DNA of 64,000 nucleotides from Mayamaea pseudoterrestris (taxonomy: Eukaryota > Bacillariophyta > Bacillariophyceae > Sellaphorales > Sellaphoraceae), in assembly GCA_027923505.1 (NCBI GenBank), contig BROI01000021.1, forward strand, positions 248,001 through 312,000. The letters run 5' to 3'. This document shows, piece by piece, positions 33,578-43,865 of the stretch. Position 1 is the stretch's first letter. The number at the start of each line of letters is the position of its first letter. A program made the position numbers and the translations under genes. The notes below the pieces were generated by a model, which did not search any database, had not been told where the DNA came from, and saw nothing but the letters and a program-made list of their open reading frames with translations.

Positions 33578-35911
33578 CTTATTTTAACCATTCATCTTAG
33601 ATTGTACTTTACTACTACTTTCATTAAGCGTAACTACGGTAGCAACGTCTTACATCGCATCCATCGCTTCAAGTTCCCGCAATTCAATCGTGGTAGTATT
33701 TAGCCCACTTTATCGTGACCTGCGTTGAGCAGCTGCTTTGCGACTGAGTTGGCGAAGGTCATATGGATCACACATGTCTATTACGATCACCAATCCGATG
33801 CTTTCTTCCAACGAGAACTATCGAAGTTTATACATTGAACGCAATCAGTTGACGGAGTGGTGCGGCAGTTTGTGTGTGTCTGGGTGACCTCCATTGAGCA
33901 GCGCTCTGGCGTTCACTGCAGATGCGCCATATGTACACATGTCTTGGGGAGATCACGGCTCGTCGATGGTGCTTCGAAAGGAGGACCACGGAAGCAACCT
34001 TGGAAGGCGGAGTCGTTTGGCGCTGGAACTACATCGATTTCGGCGCGTCTCCATGGCACACACATGCATTGGTTTTGTCGAAAGTTGCACCTCAACTGCA
34101 ACGGAGTCTGGCAAAGTTGCAGTAGAATGTAACGCTCTTCCATCCAACTGCCATTCGCTTTCCCGAGTCATCCATGGAGTTCCGCGAGTCGCGCAATGAA
34201 GTCGTGTGCTTGCGGGATATCACGATAGATGACTGCGCTTGTCGCTATGTACGTACGGTACTCGTTCGGGTATTTGGTTCCGCTGCGACTCCATCGGTTG
34301 CTGTGGACGATGGCTCATCACAGGAGCCCCACGCAGCGATTATGAAAAGTGTGCCGCAATCACTTTGCCCGCACCACACACTTTCGACAGGACGTTCCAT
34401 TCTCCAAGTCAGCCACCGTCTTCTCCTTCATTGCAATCTTTAAAGATTTACATAAAATTGTTGCCAGAATGATGCGAACAAGAACATTCGGCTCCCGGAT
34501 GGTCCAGAATCTTCGAAATGCATCGCGAACACATCCATCTCTACATCGAACAATGCAACACAGCCGACGAACCATGCAGAGAATGGCAATAAGGAATGCA
34601 TCAGTAACAGTGTCAATGCTTCATGATATAAGTTCGCAATTCTCGTCGCCATGTCTGCTTTTGGATGCCGGAGAAGACGAGGACGGAACGTAAGTGACCG
34701 AAAGGTGCGACGCATGCCGAGCCAAACATGGACGCTTCTTCCTCTTGATTGTTGTTGACCCACCGACTATAGTTGATGAAACCCATCACATTCATTTCAT
34801 TCAGATGACAGGCAGGGGTCAACGCAGAAGTATAGTGACTTGGATGGCGGAATTGGAGGCAAAGGTGCGTTCATCTTCATCCGTTTAATGCGAGCATCGA
34901 GAGTACGGCGGCATGTTTATGCCAGGTGAATGCAACACCCAGTGAGGAAACGCGATTTACTACTACAAATATATAACATCGGAATTTTTCTTGTCGATAT
35001 TCGCTTGTCGACTTCCTTCTGAGGGTGTTGCTGACCTGCAAGACACATTGTCAGGTTGGGCCGTCGATCTCTCGCTTGAATCACAGCTTGGCTCACCGCG
35101 AGAGCACCTTCTTTTTTCTTCTTATCATCAGGTAAAATTTATTAAGGTGCTTGTTTATATTACTTTATTTATTAATCCTAGTGTACGTGATGCTAGAGCA
35201 AAGACGTTGACTGAAATATCGCCAGTCGCCAGCCAACATCGAGTTGCGTGCTCCTTTCTCCCATAGCTTGGAAATGTGCTGCACGAGACTACGGGTATAC
35301 TACCGGCAGTTTAATTTACGGTATCGCGATATTCTAAAACTAATCCAGTATGCTACAAGTTACCCTCCGTCGTCTTCCTCGTCCATTGCTGTCAGATCGC
35401 CCATCAAGAATACTCGAAAGTTCCCTCTTGGCACAAATCCGCTATTCATCAGTCCGTCAATATGTATTATCCTTGAGCTATTAAATGAAGCCTCTGTAAA
35501 CTTGCAGCTGCTGGCCGCGCTTGGCGCTTGCCATGGACTGCCGATTGACCAAGACGCCGCTGTCGACCGTCGTATCGTTTCTTTACCTCGTCGGCCAAAT
35601 CGACTTAACGCTCTTGCTGCTGATTGCTGCATCATGACGTTTGCTCTTGACCTCTATAAGACTTTCAAGCTCCCCTTCCGAGAACAGTATTGACTTGAGA
35701 GTGAAAGCAATAGCCAAAAGTCTCGGCGCGATCACAGCATGGCGACGACGAGAAGCGCATCGTCCACAAGATTTGAGAACCGCTCCGACGCGATATTTCG
35801 TCGATTTTTTGTGACGATGATGGTTGCCAAATCCAATGCCGACTGTCCATCAGTGTACTGCAGCTCTTGCTTATTCGCATCCTCTGGTCCGTCTAATACT
35901 ACATTTTTGTA
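33578..35911. pseudogene. no clean gene; scattered coding-like fragments, possibly decayed genes
   Basis: 2.3 kb without a convincing intact frame. On the plus strand, protein-like stretches change frame: around 33897-33990 APYVHMSWGDHGSSMVL, around 34010-34100 WRWNYIDFGASPWHTHALVL, around 34330-34400 SDYEKCAAITLPAPHTFDR, and around 34490-34580 GWSRIFEMHREHIHLYIEQC. GT/AG candidates exist (GTACGT at about 34248, GTAAGT at 34689, acceptors near 34801 and 34829), so an intron-rich gene cannot be excluded. On the minus strand, 35732-35953 reads DGQSALDLATIIVTKN, an ankyrin-like snippet, and 35630-35720 reads LKSILFSEGELESLIEVKSK in another frame. I recognise no family. Confidence applies to 'coding relics of some kind'. 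Confidence 0.3.
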
Positions 35912-37285
35912 ATGCAATTCTTGCAATGCTGTAGAGGGACGAGCTTGTGCCACTCGCTAGCCTTTTTCGTGCTGATACTTGGATCATTGCAGCTCATCGC
36001 CATACTCACGCAAGTGTACGGCACAAATGCACGAGACTTGCTTTGCCAAAGCATGAATGTTCAACGAAAGACAATAGCATCGAATGAAATAAAAGAGAAA
36101 GCGTCCGAGACGACTGCCATAACGGAGCTAGAGCAATTGTTGCCAAGGAGGTATCCAGTCTCAGACAGCAACGCAACAACCAACTTTGAAGGTGTTCAAG
36201 CACGAGCATTCACACCATACGAGCACCCAGTACCTTGTTTTGAGCCCGAGCAAGACTGGAAACTGCGTCAAAGCGATGCATCGCAAACTGGCTTTCTATT
36301 TGTAAAACCATTCAAGACTGGATCGTCAACCGCCTCGGGCTTGAACCTTCGAATCGCTCGCAACGTTGCCGCTCGAGACCAGCAGCATGACTTTGACGTT
36401 TGCAAGGCGAGGAGCGACCACGTGTGGGCCAACGCAAAGTATTACGATCGACTGCCAGATAAGTCCTTTCTCTGGACCATTGTGAGGCATCCAACCGCTC
36501 GAGTCGTTTCACAATTCTTCCACTTTCGAGTCAGTCGGGCCAAGTCGGAACCGACCGATCGCAACTTTATCGCATACATGACTACTGGTCCCATTGACAT
36601 GATTCATGACTACTACTTGGGCTCGCTATCACTCCAAGACTACAAGCGCGGCGAAACTGACCCTGTTGCCACGGCGAATCACATTTTGAAGGAATATAAT
36701 TTCGTTGGAATCACCGAACGTATGGACGAGTCAGCCATTGCATTGGCAATGCTTTTAAACGTTCCAATTGGTGACTTGCTTTACTTGACAGCCAAGGGCC
36801 ATGGTGGGTATGATGATGCGGGTGGACGGGATGGTAATGTTTGTACCTTTATTTGGCCATCCTTTGTGTCGAGCGGCATGCAGGCCTATCTCGATTCAGA
36901 TGATTGGAAGGAAAAGAGTCACTGGGATACCATTTTGTATGATGCGGCGAATCGAAGTTTGGACTTGACCATTGACAAACTAGGGCGAGAACGCTTTTAT
37001 GACAACGTTGCCGTGTACAAACAGGCGAAGCGATTAAGCGAGGAGAGGTGTCTACACAATGTCACGTTTCCATGTTCCGAGGGAGGCGACTATACACCAG
37101 ATGAGGAGACGAGCTGCCTTTGGAAGGATTCTGGTTGGTTGCTGGCGCGACATAGTTGTTTACGTATAGCTGCTCAAAGTTTGCATAAAGGTCCAACACA
37201 CTTCCTCCCTTTACACACAGGTTGCGGGTGTGAATGTCTCGATGCAGTAGCGCGGGAGTTGAAGATTGACCAAATAACTTTGTAG
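35912..37285 (+). CDS. Golgi-type sulfotransferase, type II membrane protein
   Basis: 457 aa, single exon. A signal-anchor lies near the N-terminus (LAFFVLILGSLQLIAIL, about residues 16-33), followed by a stem and a catalytic domain. The PAPS 5'-phosphosulfate loop is FLFVKPFKTGSSTASGLNLR (KTGSST about 134-139). The 3'-phosphate motif is WTIVRHPTARVVSQFFHFR (Arg about 191, Ser about 199). The layout matches carbohydrate sulfotransferases of the Sulfotransfer_2/Gal3ST type, which move sulfate from PAPS to sugars in the Golgi lumen. The acceptor is unknown. The C-terminal region is Cys-rich (about nine Cys in the last 80 residues), suggesting disulfides. Confidence 0.78.
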   Translation: MQFLQCCRGTSLCHSLAFFVLILGSLQLIAILTQVYGTNARDLLCQSMNVQRKTIASNEIKEKASETTAITELEQLLPRRYPVSDSNATTNFEGVQARAFTPYEHPVPCFEPEQDWKLRQSDASQTGFLFVKPFKTGSSTASGLNLRIARNVAARDQQHDFDVCKARSDHVWANAKYYDRLPDKSFLWTIVRHPTARVVSQFFHFRVSRAKSEPTDRNFIAYMTTGPIDMIHDYYLGSLSLQDYKRGETDPVATANHILKEYNFVGITERMDESAIALAMLLNVPIGDLLYLTAKGHGGYDDAGGRDGNVCTFIWPSFVSSGMQAYLDSDDWKEKSHWDTILYDAANRSLDLTIDKLGRERFYDNVAVYKQAKRLSEERCLHNVTFPCSEGGDYTPDEETSCLWKDSGWLLARHSCLRIAAQSLHKGPTHFLPLHTGCGCECLDAVARELKIDQITL

Positions 37286-37501
37286 ATACATTATTGCCGC
37301 CGTAATACAATGTCATTAGAAAAATTAGATGTACTGAATTATAGCATAAGGCGTTGATCTCATCATTATTTTCAAACAAGGGATAGATCAGTACCGTTCT
37401 GACTAGTCGGCGACGCAACGACATACCGGTAGACTGAATGAGGGACGACGACGACGACGAGATCGCTACGACGATGATGTGCTCACTGACCATGATGTTT
37501 C

Positions 37502-38635
37502 ATGATGTTTTGTGGTTTAGTTTGCATGCTGCGTCGTCGCAAGCCAGACACACCTGAGAAACCAACCTACAAGAGCAAGAGTCGTCGAGCATCACTACTT
37601 TTACAAAGCTGCTATATCCAGAATTGGGACTTGGTTAGACAACGATGTCGTTCACATCCGCAGGAAGCTTTTCATCGGACGAACGACACTGCACGCACGG
37701 CGCTCCATCTAGCTTTACTGCCTGGATATCAAGCTCCGCAAGACGTGATTGAGCTGCTTATACATTGCAACCCACATGCTATACTTGTCGAAGATAGTTT
37801 AACACTATTCAAAGCTCGCACTCCACTGCATTACCTTTGCCACTCGCGCCATCGCGACAACGTGGAACTTTGGCGAATGGCCATACAAGCGGCACTGACA
37901 ATGACAAGACAGTATCCATTGGACTGTCCTCCCATGAGCTATTATTCGCCGCTTTATCACGCTTGTAGTCGAGGCGCGTCGGCTGGTACGCTCGAGGCTT
38001 TGATTCTCGGTGCAGATACTTGGATAGCTTCGGTCGACATTGGGTCTATGCACAAAGACCCGCTGGCTATATTGTGGAGCCGCGTTGAACATCACTTCCG
38101 TGTCATGGACATTCTGACAATTGTGACAATTAGAACGATTACAGCTTCGTATTTAGCAGATCGAAATGCGTCGATTTGGAACAATGATATCTATTCAGAT
38201 TACAACCATGCCGAGCAAGCATGGATCAAGCTTTTAGTGATGCTGCAATATGGCTTCACTTTGACGCATGCAAGGTATTCCAATATCATGGAGCTGTTGG
38301 TGAGGATGTTCTGGCCGCTACCCGAGTTGACGAGGCTTGCATGCACGTTGTTTCCCGATGAGATTATTTCTCGCACCAATGATGGGTCATCATTCCTGCA
38401 AGCACTCTTAGACCGAGAAGAATTATCCCAGGAACCGCTATTGACATTTAAAAAACGTAGGATGATGTCCATTGAGGTTATGTCCATTTTTATTGAGGTT
38501 CGGCCAGAGCTTTTAAAAATTAAAGACAAGCGCACCGGGCTTTATCCTTTCGCGATAGCGGCGACCAAAGCCATGTCTGTCAATTGCATATATACGATGC
38601 TTCGGTTGTCTCCGGATGTCATCATTACATCTTGA
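37502..38635 (+). CDS. ankyrin-repeat-like protein
   Basis: 377 aa, single exon. Ankyrin-like units at about residues 60-125 read ARTALHLALLPGYQAPQDVI, then ELLIHCNPHAI and TPLHYLCHSR. A further unit follows at about 140-170 (PMSYYSPLYHACSRGASAGT), and a degenerate one near the end reads YPFAIAATKAMSVNCIYTML. This arrangement, with 'NPHAI' after an ankyrin helix pair, resembles a large family of uncharacterised ankyrin-type proteins common in diatom genomes. No catalytic domain or membrane segment. The start could be Met1 or Met2. Function is unknown; binding of a partner protein is all the fold suggests. Confidence 0.68.
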   Translation: MMFCGLVCMLRRRKPDTPEKPTYKSKSRRASLLLQSCYIQNWDLVRQRCRSHPQEAFHRTNDTARTALHLALLPGYQAPQDVIELLIHCNPHAILVEDSLTLFKARTPLHYLCHSRHRDNVELWRMAIQAALTMTRQYPLDCPPMSYYSPLYHACSRGASAGTLEALILGADTWIASVDIGSMHKDPLAILWSRVEHHFRVMDILTIVTIRTITASYLADRNASIWNNDIYSDYNHAEQAWIKLLVMLQYGFTLTHARYSNIMELLVRMFWPLPELTRLACTLFPDEIISRTNDGSSFLQALLDREELSQEPLLTFKKRRMMSIEVMSIFIEVRPELLKIKDKRTGLYPFAIAATKAMSVNCIYTMLRLSPDVIITS

Positions 38636-38676
38636 TAAGTAAAAAACGTTCTATTAAACAAACTAATCACATGTTT

Positions 38677-40233
38677 CTACTGAAATGCATCGTCGCCGGA
38701 CATGTCAATGCCATCGGCACCGACGAAATCCACAGTGTCAAGAAGTTCGAGTGTATCCACGAAGCCATTATTGGCATTGTCGTCAACGTCATCATCGTCG
38801 TCTCCATCTTCGTCGTCGTCAAGAATTATATCCGCTTCTCTTGCCTCTCGCATAATGAACTGCGCTACTGGCAGAGGCTCAAGGCCCCAACCTAACAGAA
38901 CGGAACCTTTCACTTCAATTCGCTGACCGGTATCCATCCTATCGCATTCGGGTCTAATAGTCGTCTCCAACGCTTCTTGGTCGCCTTTCAAGGTATTCAA
39001 ATTCTCACCTTCGTTATGAATGCTTCCCCAGTATGTCTTCGCGTCATCTTGCGTCAATGATCGTCCTTCGCTAAAGACGCTACCGGAAACACTTCGACCA
39101 AAACCAAAACGCCAAATTTGCATCCATAGTTGGTCACGATCATGGCCAATCACATCAAATTTGCCGCGCAAGATAACATCTCGTCCCAAGCCTGCAACGG
39201 TACTAAAGGTATTGTTGACATGAAACTGCACTTGCATTACCCGAATGTTAGCCATTCGCTGCGCCTCGTCTTCCTCCTCCTTCTTGACGGCATCGCTCTT
39301 GTCGTAAACATACTTGTTATATTTTATTGACCATCGCTTCTTGCCTTGGAAATTGTGTCGCAAAGGGTGACTCGTCAAGAGAAACGTCTTGTTGTAGAAA
39401 TCACTCCGGCGATACTTTTCGACGGAGACTTCTTCCTTGGCCTTTTGACGAGCGTTTAAACTTCCCAGCACTTGTCGTAAGCAAACAGTCTCGCGTTGAA
39501 GTGGCCGATACATTGGTTGATCAAAGAATGCAGGATGATTGCGAGGATAAAAGAACTTGCCGACCTTAATGGAACCAAATGGGACGCTCAGTCGCGTGTC
39601 AACCTGCACCAGCGTGTCGGTCTGACTTTGCGTTTCGTTCTGGTTTTTGAGATTTGTAGCAGAGTCATCGCCGAGACTAGTCTCGTGTGTGGCAATGACT
39701 CGGCCAACCAGCAGCGTATCTTGCTGCTTTGAGTTTGCTATCGTTGCCTGGGGACGTTGCGAATATTCCTTCGACGTCGACGGAACTTGCGTAGGTCGAT
39801 CTGCGGCTAGTAATAGCGTTCCATCAACAAAGTCCCACTTTCCCTTTTGAAAGCTGTTTTCAATAGATTTTGTAGATTGCAATGACGCAAACTGTGAAGT
39901 CTGTTGGAACCGTTTCCACGATTTGTCGACATCCTTCTCGCTGGCGTCAAAGTTGTCATTTTGATATTGCTGGAACGAGCCATCCTCCTTTAGCATGAGC
40001 AGTATTTCCGCTTCTGGTGTCTTGCTCTTTCTCGGATAGACAGTGAACTCCTTCAAAGGTGTTGGCTTGGTTAGCCTCCATAGACCGGCAATTTCATGAT
40101 GTGTAATGTCGGGCCGTTTTCCACCCGCTGCCCATTCAAAGGCTCGACACGCGGAGATGAACAGCAAGAAGCGAAATGCTTCAGTCAAACACCTCATTAT
40201 AGCACAAAGGATGGAAACGAAATGCCCTGTCAT
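38677..40233 (-). CDS. conserved secretory/plastid protein of unknown function
   Basis: 518 aa, single exon. From Met13 (40197) the N-terminus is a signal peptide, MRCLTEAFRFLLFISACRAF, followed by EWAAGGKRP. The Phe at the likely cleavage site hints at plastid targeting. The body starts with a lipocalin-like opening, EIAGLWRLTKPTPLKEFTVY, with LMLKEDGSFQQY, KWDFVDGTLLLAADRP and SDFYNKTFLLTSHPLRHN. The C-terminus has a long Asp/Glu run (DDDEDGDDDDDVDDNANN). No catalytic motif is recognised. Such proteins appear to be restricted to stramenopile algae, but I cannot test this here. It is divergent from AspRS across 440 bp. Confidence 0.6.
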   Translation of the reverse strand: MTGHFVSILCAIMRCLTEAFRFLLFISACRAFEWAAGGKRPDITHHEIAGLWRLTKPTPLKEFTVYPRKSKTPEAEILLMLKEDGSFQQYQNDNFDASEKDVDKSWKRFQQTSQFASLQSTKSIENSFQKGKWDFVDGTLLLAADRPTQVPSTSKEYSQRPQATIANSKQQDTLLVGRVIATHETSLGDDSATNLKNQNETQSQTDTLVQVDTRLSVPFGSIKVGKFFYPRNHPAFFDQPMYRPLQRETVCLRQVLGSLNARQKAKEEVSVEKYRRSDFYNKTFLLTSHPLRHNFQGKKRWSIKYNKYVYDKSDAVKKEEEDEAQRMANIRVMQVQFHVNNTFSTVAGLGRDVILRGKFDVIGHDRDQLWMQIWRFGFGRSVSGSVFSEGRSLTQDDAKTYWGSIHNEGENLNTLKGDQEALETTIRPECDRMDTGQRIEVKGSVLLGWGLEPLPVAQFIMREAREADIILDDDEDGDDDDDVDDNANNGFVDTLELLDTVDFVGADGIDMSGDDAFQ

Positions 40234-40672
40234 TGGAGTGAGACAAATGATGGAGTCAAAGTTGTCAAGGATTCCTTCGTGTCATCAATCATCATCATTC
40301 ATCGTGTCGACATCACGCTCAGGCAAGACCAAGTGGCCGTCTCAAATTCCCAAGTTATAGCTTACCTACAAACAAATGGTTTCTCTAACAGCAAGTTGAT
40401 AAAGATTATGTTCAGAGCATGCACGAGTCATGGAGAGCTCCAAGTTCCGTCTCGGGTCAGTCCGAAAGAACTTCGTCGTCGGTAGCTGGCGATTCGTCGG
40501 CGTCACAGGAGAAGGACATTTCATTCGCGCTTTATGTTAGTACCGCTGCGATGGAGGTGCATTTCTACACCAGCCGCACGTTTCGCACTCGCATCATTTC
40601 ACCGGCAACAACGCATTAATTTAATCTAAAGAAACAACCATTTTCGACGAAAAGACTATCACCGTAAGGAAC
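40234..40672. other. divergent promoter region
   Basis: 439 bp between the secretory protein of unknown function and AspRS. No gene, tRNA or long repeat seen; short open frames are domainless. Confidence 0.5.
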
Positions 40673-42508
40673 ATGAGTACAGAGGAAGAGCTTAATGCCA
40701 AGATTGCCGCACTCGGCGACCAAATCCGTCAAGCCAAGGCGGCTGGCGAGTCGCAGGATGTTTGGAATCCGTTTCTGCAGGAAATGATTGCCACCAAGGC
40801 AGCATTCAAGGAACTTACTGGAAAGGACTTTGCGCCGCCTCCGCAGCAATCAAAGAAAAAGGCATCTTCGGAACCAGAAGCAATCAATCAGGAAGCCTTT
40901 GACAAGAATAAGGAGAAGCGCGCCAAAAAGGCGGCCGAAAAGGCCCAGCGCGAAGCGGAGAAGGAAGCCAAGCGCGCCGTTCGAGCGCAGCGAGAAAAGG
41001 AAAAGCTTGACAAGCTTGCGGGAGTTGGGCAAAGTAACTTTGGAGATGCTCCATTGGTGCAGTCGTTGGAAGTGACGGACAAGACGTGGACGTCGGTTGG
41101 CGCGTTGAAGCCATCGCTGGCTGGCAAGGTCGTTTTGGTGCGCGGCCATTTGCAAAAGTCGCGCATGGTCGGCAAAGGAGCATTTGTTGTCGTTCGATCA
41201 TCCTTGTACAGCGTCCAGGGTGTTGCGTTTGAAACAAAGGATGGACCATTGTCGGCTGCCATGGTCAAATACATTGCTGGCTTGCCTGCTGAATCGGTCG
41301 TTGACATGGAGGGAACCTTGAGCGTACCGGATACGCCAGTCGAATCTGTTACACAGAAAATGGTCGAGGTGCATATCACATCGTTTCACTGTGTCTGCAA
41401 GGCAAAAACAGCTCTTCCTTTTCAGATTGAAGATGCGATGCGACCAGAACCGGCTGATGAGGCAGTCGGAGAGTACAATGAGGATGAAGAGATTGTGCAC
41501 GACGACGGGTTCGTTCACGTTGGCCAAAAGATTCGGCTTGATTACCGCTGGTTGGACCTTCGAACGCTGGCCAACCAAGCCATTTTTCGCATTGAAAGCA
41601 TGGTCGGTTGCTTGTTCCGTGAATACTTAATGAAGAATGGGTTTGTGGAAATACATACGCCCAAGCTGATTGGTGGCGCATCAGAGGGTGGGTCGGAAGT
41701 TTTCCAGCTCAACTATTTTGGACAGCCCGCTTGTCTCGCCATGAGCCCGCAGTTGCACAAGCAAATGACGGCAGCTTCGTCCGGCTTTGAGCGTGTTTTT
41801 GAGACTGGGCCAGTGTTTCGTGCCGAAAACTCGAACACGCGTCGACACTTGTGCGAGTTTACGGGCCTTGATTTTGAAATGGTCATTCACGAACACTACA
41901 ATGAAGCGTTGGAAGTATTCAACGACCTTTTTATTTACATATTTGACGGCTTGAACGAAAGATGCAAGGTGGAGCTTGAGCGTCTACGAGAACAGTTCCC
42001 GTTTAAGGATCTCAAGTATTTGCGACCGACTTTAAAACTTACGTACGCAGAAGGATGCGCGCTGCTTCGAGAAGCTGGCGTTGAACAGGGCGATTACGAA
42101 GATCTTTCGACGGAGAATGAAAAGAAGCTGGGCGATCTTGTCGCGGAGAAGTATGGTACGGACTTTTTCTTCCTGGACAAATTCCCACTCGCTGTGCGTC
42201 CATTCTATACCATGCCGGACCCCAAGAATCCTCAGCTATCTAATAGCTACGACTTTTTCATCCGAGGTCAGGAGATTTTGTCTGGTGCTCAGCGAATCCA
42301 CGATCCGGACTACCTAGAGGAGCGTGCCAAGGTCCATGGCATTGACTTAAAGGACATTAAAGCCTATGTCGATTCTTTCCGACACGGAACGCAGCCTCAC
42401 GCCGGAGGTGGCATTGGACTGGAGCGCGTGGTGATGCTCTTCCTCGGCTTGACAAACATTCGAAAGTCTGCTTGGTTTCCGCGCGACCCCAAGCGAATTT
42501 CACCGTAA
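40673..42508 (+). CDS. DARS: cytosolic aspartyl-tRNA synthetase
   Basis: 611 aa, single exon. Residues 1-60 form a WHEP-like helical hairpin (LNAKIAALGDQIRQAKAAGE) followed by a Lys-rich linker, as in eukaryotic cytosolic synthetases. The OB-fold anticodon-binding domain covers about 135-255. The class II catalytic domain shows motif 2 (FRAENSNTRRHLCEFTGLDF, about 382-401) and motif 3 (GGGIGLERVVML, about 578-589). The DPKNPQLSNSYDFFIRGQEI loop and the C-terminal FPRDPKRISP are typical of the archaeal/eukaryotic AspRS subclass. It charges tRNA-Asp in the cytosol; no targeting sequence is seen. An AsnRS call is unlikely given the RHGTQPHAGGGIGLER context. Confidence 0.93.
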   Translation: MSTEEELNAKIAALGDQIRQAKAAGESQDVWNPFLQEMIATKAAFKELTGKDFAPPPQQSKKKASSEPEAINQEAFDKNKEKRAKKAAEKAQREAEKEAKRAVRAQREKEKLDKLAGVGQSNFGDAPLVQSLEVTDKTWTSVGALKPSLAGKVVLVRGHLQKSRMVGKGAFVVVRSSLYSVQGVAFETKDGPLSAAMVKYIAGLPAESVVDMEGTLSVPDTPVESVTQKMVEVHITSFHCVCKAKTALPFQIEDAMRPEPADEAVGEYNEDEEIVHDDGFVHVGQKIRLDYRWLDLRTLANQAIFRIESMVGCLFREYLMKNGFVEIHTPKLIGGASEGGSEVFQLNYFGQPACLAMSPQLHKQMTAASSGFERVFETGPVFRAENSNTRRHLCEFTGLDFEMVIHEHYNEALEVFNDLFIYIFDGLNERCKVELERLREQFPFKDLKYLRPTLKLTYAEGCALLREAGVEQGDYEDLSTENEKKLGDLVAEKYGTDFFFLDKFPLAVRPFYTMPDPKNPQLSNSYDFFIRGQEILSGAQRIHDPDYLEERAKVHGIDLKDIKAYVDSFRHGTQPHAGGGIGLERVVMLFLGLTNIRKSAWFPRDPKRISP

Positions 42509-42661
42509 CCTGTAGATTAATGACATTGTTAAGATAATAAATAAGTATTGGTTTGAATGGTGGTTCTTAAAAGTGTCTGATTCGGTATACTGGTACATGG
42601 ACTCGTTCTGGAATGGGTGTCATAAGGTAGCTAACACTGGACCGGTACTTACTGCGACACG

Positions 42662-43519
42662 ATGTCGCACGCGTCCATTCGATCTCATTTCACTGTCAAA
42701 GCCATGGCGCAAATGGCAACATCCGCATTAGTTCGGCTCAACAAACTAGTTGCTCAGAAGGGGCTATGCAGTCGCAGAGAAGCCGATGTCTTCATCACGA
42801 AGGGCTTGGTGAAGGTCGATGGGCGCATCATCTCTGAGCTTGGGAGTAAGGTGCGACCGAATGCATCTGTCGAACTCTTGCCGCGAGGAGTCGATTTGGT
42901 GAAGCAACAAGGGACGATACTATTTAACAAGCCTTTGGGGGTGGTGTCTTGCCAGCCAGAGACGCATCAAACGCCAGCGATTCAACTATGCACTCTGGAG
43001 AATGAGTACATTCGCAATCGTCGCGGCAAAGATCGGACAGCAACCTCATCTGATGATGTGCAATCTGCAACAAATAATAGTCGTATCCGGGAGCCTCGCC
43101 GACAGTCTGGATGGGCAGCCGCAGGTCGGCTTGATATAAACTCAACAGGACTCCTCGTCTTGACGCAGTCGGGATTTATTGCAAAGCAAATTATTGGCGC
43201 TGCCATGGAGAAGGAATACCTTGTGCGCGTTCGTCACAATCTATTGAAGGACGACATGGAAACGACTGACAAGATACACCAATTGCGCGAAGGCTTTATT
43301 CACGAAGGTGATCGCCTTACGACCAAGTCCGTGGAAGTGTTGAACGAGTCGCAGCTCCAGATTGTACTTGACGAGGGAAAGAAGCATCATCTACGTCGAA
43401 TGCTGATGCATGTAGGCTGGAAAGTTGATGCATTAAAGCGAGTGAGAATAGGCAACATTGTTCTTGGTGACTTACCGCCAGGAAATTGGAGGTGGTTGCG
43501 AAGCAATGAACAATTTTGA
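42662..43519 (+). CDS. RsuA/RluB-type rRNA pseudouridine synthase
   Basis: 285 aa, single exon. After a short basic leader (an organelle targeting peptide is likely; Met1, Met15 or Met18 could start) comes an S4 RNA-binding domain, VRLNKLVAQKGLCSRREADV, ending VKVDGRIISELGSKV. The catalytic domain contains AAGRLDINSTGLLVLTQSG, with the essential Asp, and EKEYLVRVR, then ELVILDEGKKHHLRRM-like text (LDEGKKHHLRRMLMHVGW). This matches bacterial RsuA/RluB/RluE enzymes, which isomerise one uridine in ribosomal RNA. Target compartment is probably plastid or mitochondrion. An insertion of about 45 polar residues (104-145) precedes the active site. Confidence 0.82.
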   Translation: MSHASIRSHFTVKAMAQMATSALVRLNKLVAQKGLCSRREADVFITKGLVKVDGRIISELGSKVRPNASVELLPRGVDLVKQQGTILFNKPLGVVSCQPETHQTPAIQLCTLENEYIRNRRGKDRTATSSDDVQSATNNSRIREPRRQSGWAAAGRLDINSTGLLVLTQSGFIAKQIIGAAMEKEYLVRVRHNLLKDDMETTDKIHQLREGFIHEGDRLTTKSVEVLNESQLQIVLDEGKKHHLRRMLMHVGWKVDALKRVRIGNIVLGDLPPGNWRWLRSNEQF

Positions 43520-43865
43520 TGCGTTCTTGAGGAGCAATCGGAGTGACAGTGAATGGGTCGATGGTCGAGTATTTGGTCCACTTTCTCTCAGCTTGCAAAA
43601 ACATAGATGTTGCTATTGTAAAGCTTTGTGCACAACATCTATCTACTTATGCTACGGTAGTCGACGGTTATTTATTTGCTTTTGCACGGTTAGTAAATTG
43701 AGGTGTCCGATCGGTACTCAATTGTTGGCGGCGCATTCATAATGCAATCCGAAATCAGAAACGCGACATGACGATGGATTGTGATGATTCGCCATTGTTT
43801 TGCGTAGGATTGAAACATTGCTACAGCAACATCTGCATATACTTTTAAGCTCCGAAAAACTCGCT
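43520..43865. other. intergenic, no gene seen
   Basis: 346 bp between the pseudouridine synthase stop and the start of the secreted Cys-rich protein. Nothing beyond short domainless frames. Confidence 0.45.

Noticed and set aside
35244-35693. 149 aa plus-strand frame as a gene
   Set aside because: Composition is irregular with no domain, and the opposite strand has the better ankyrin-like texture; reported only as part of the unresolved region.
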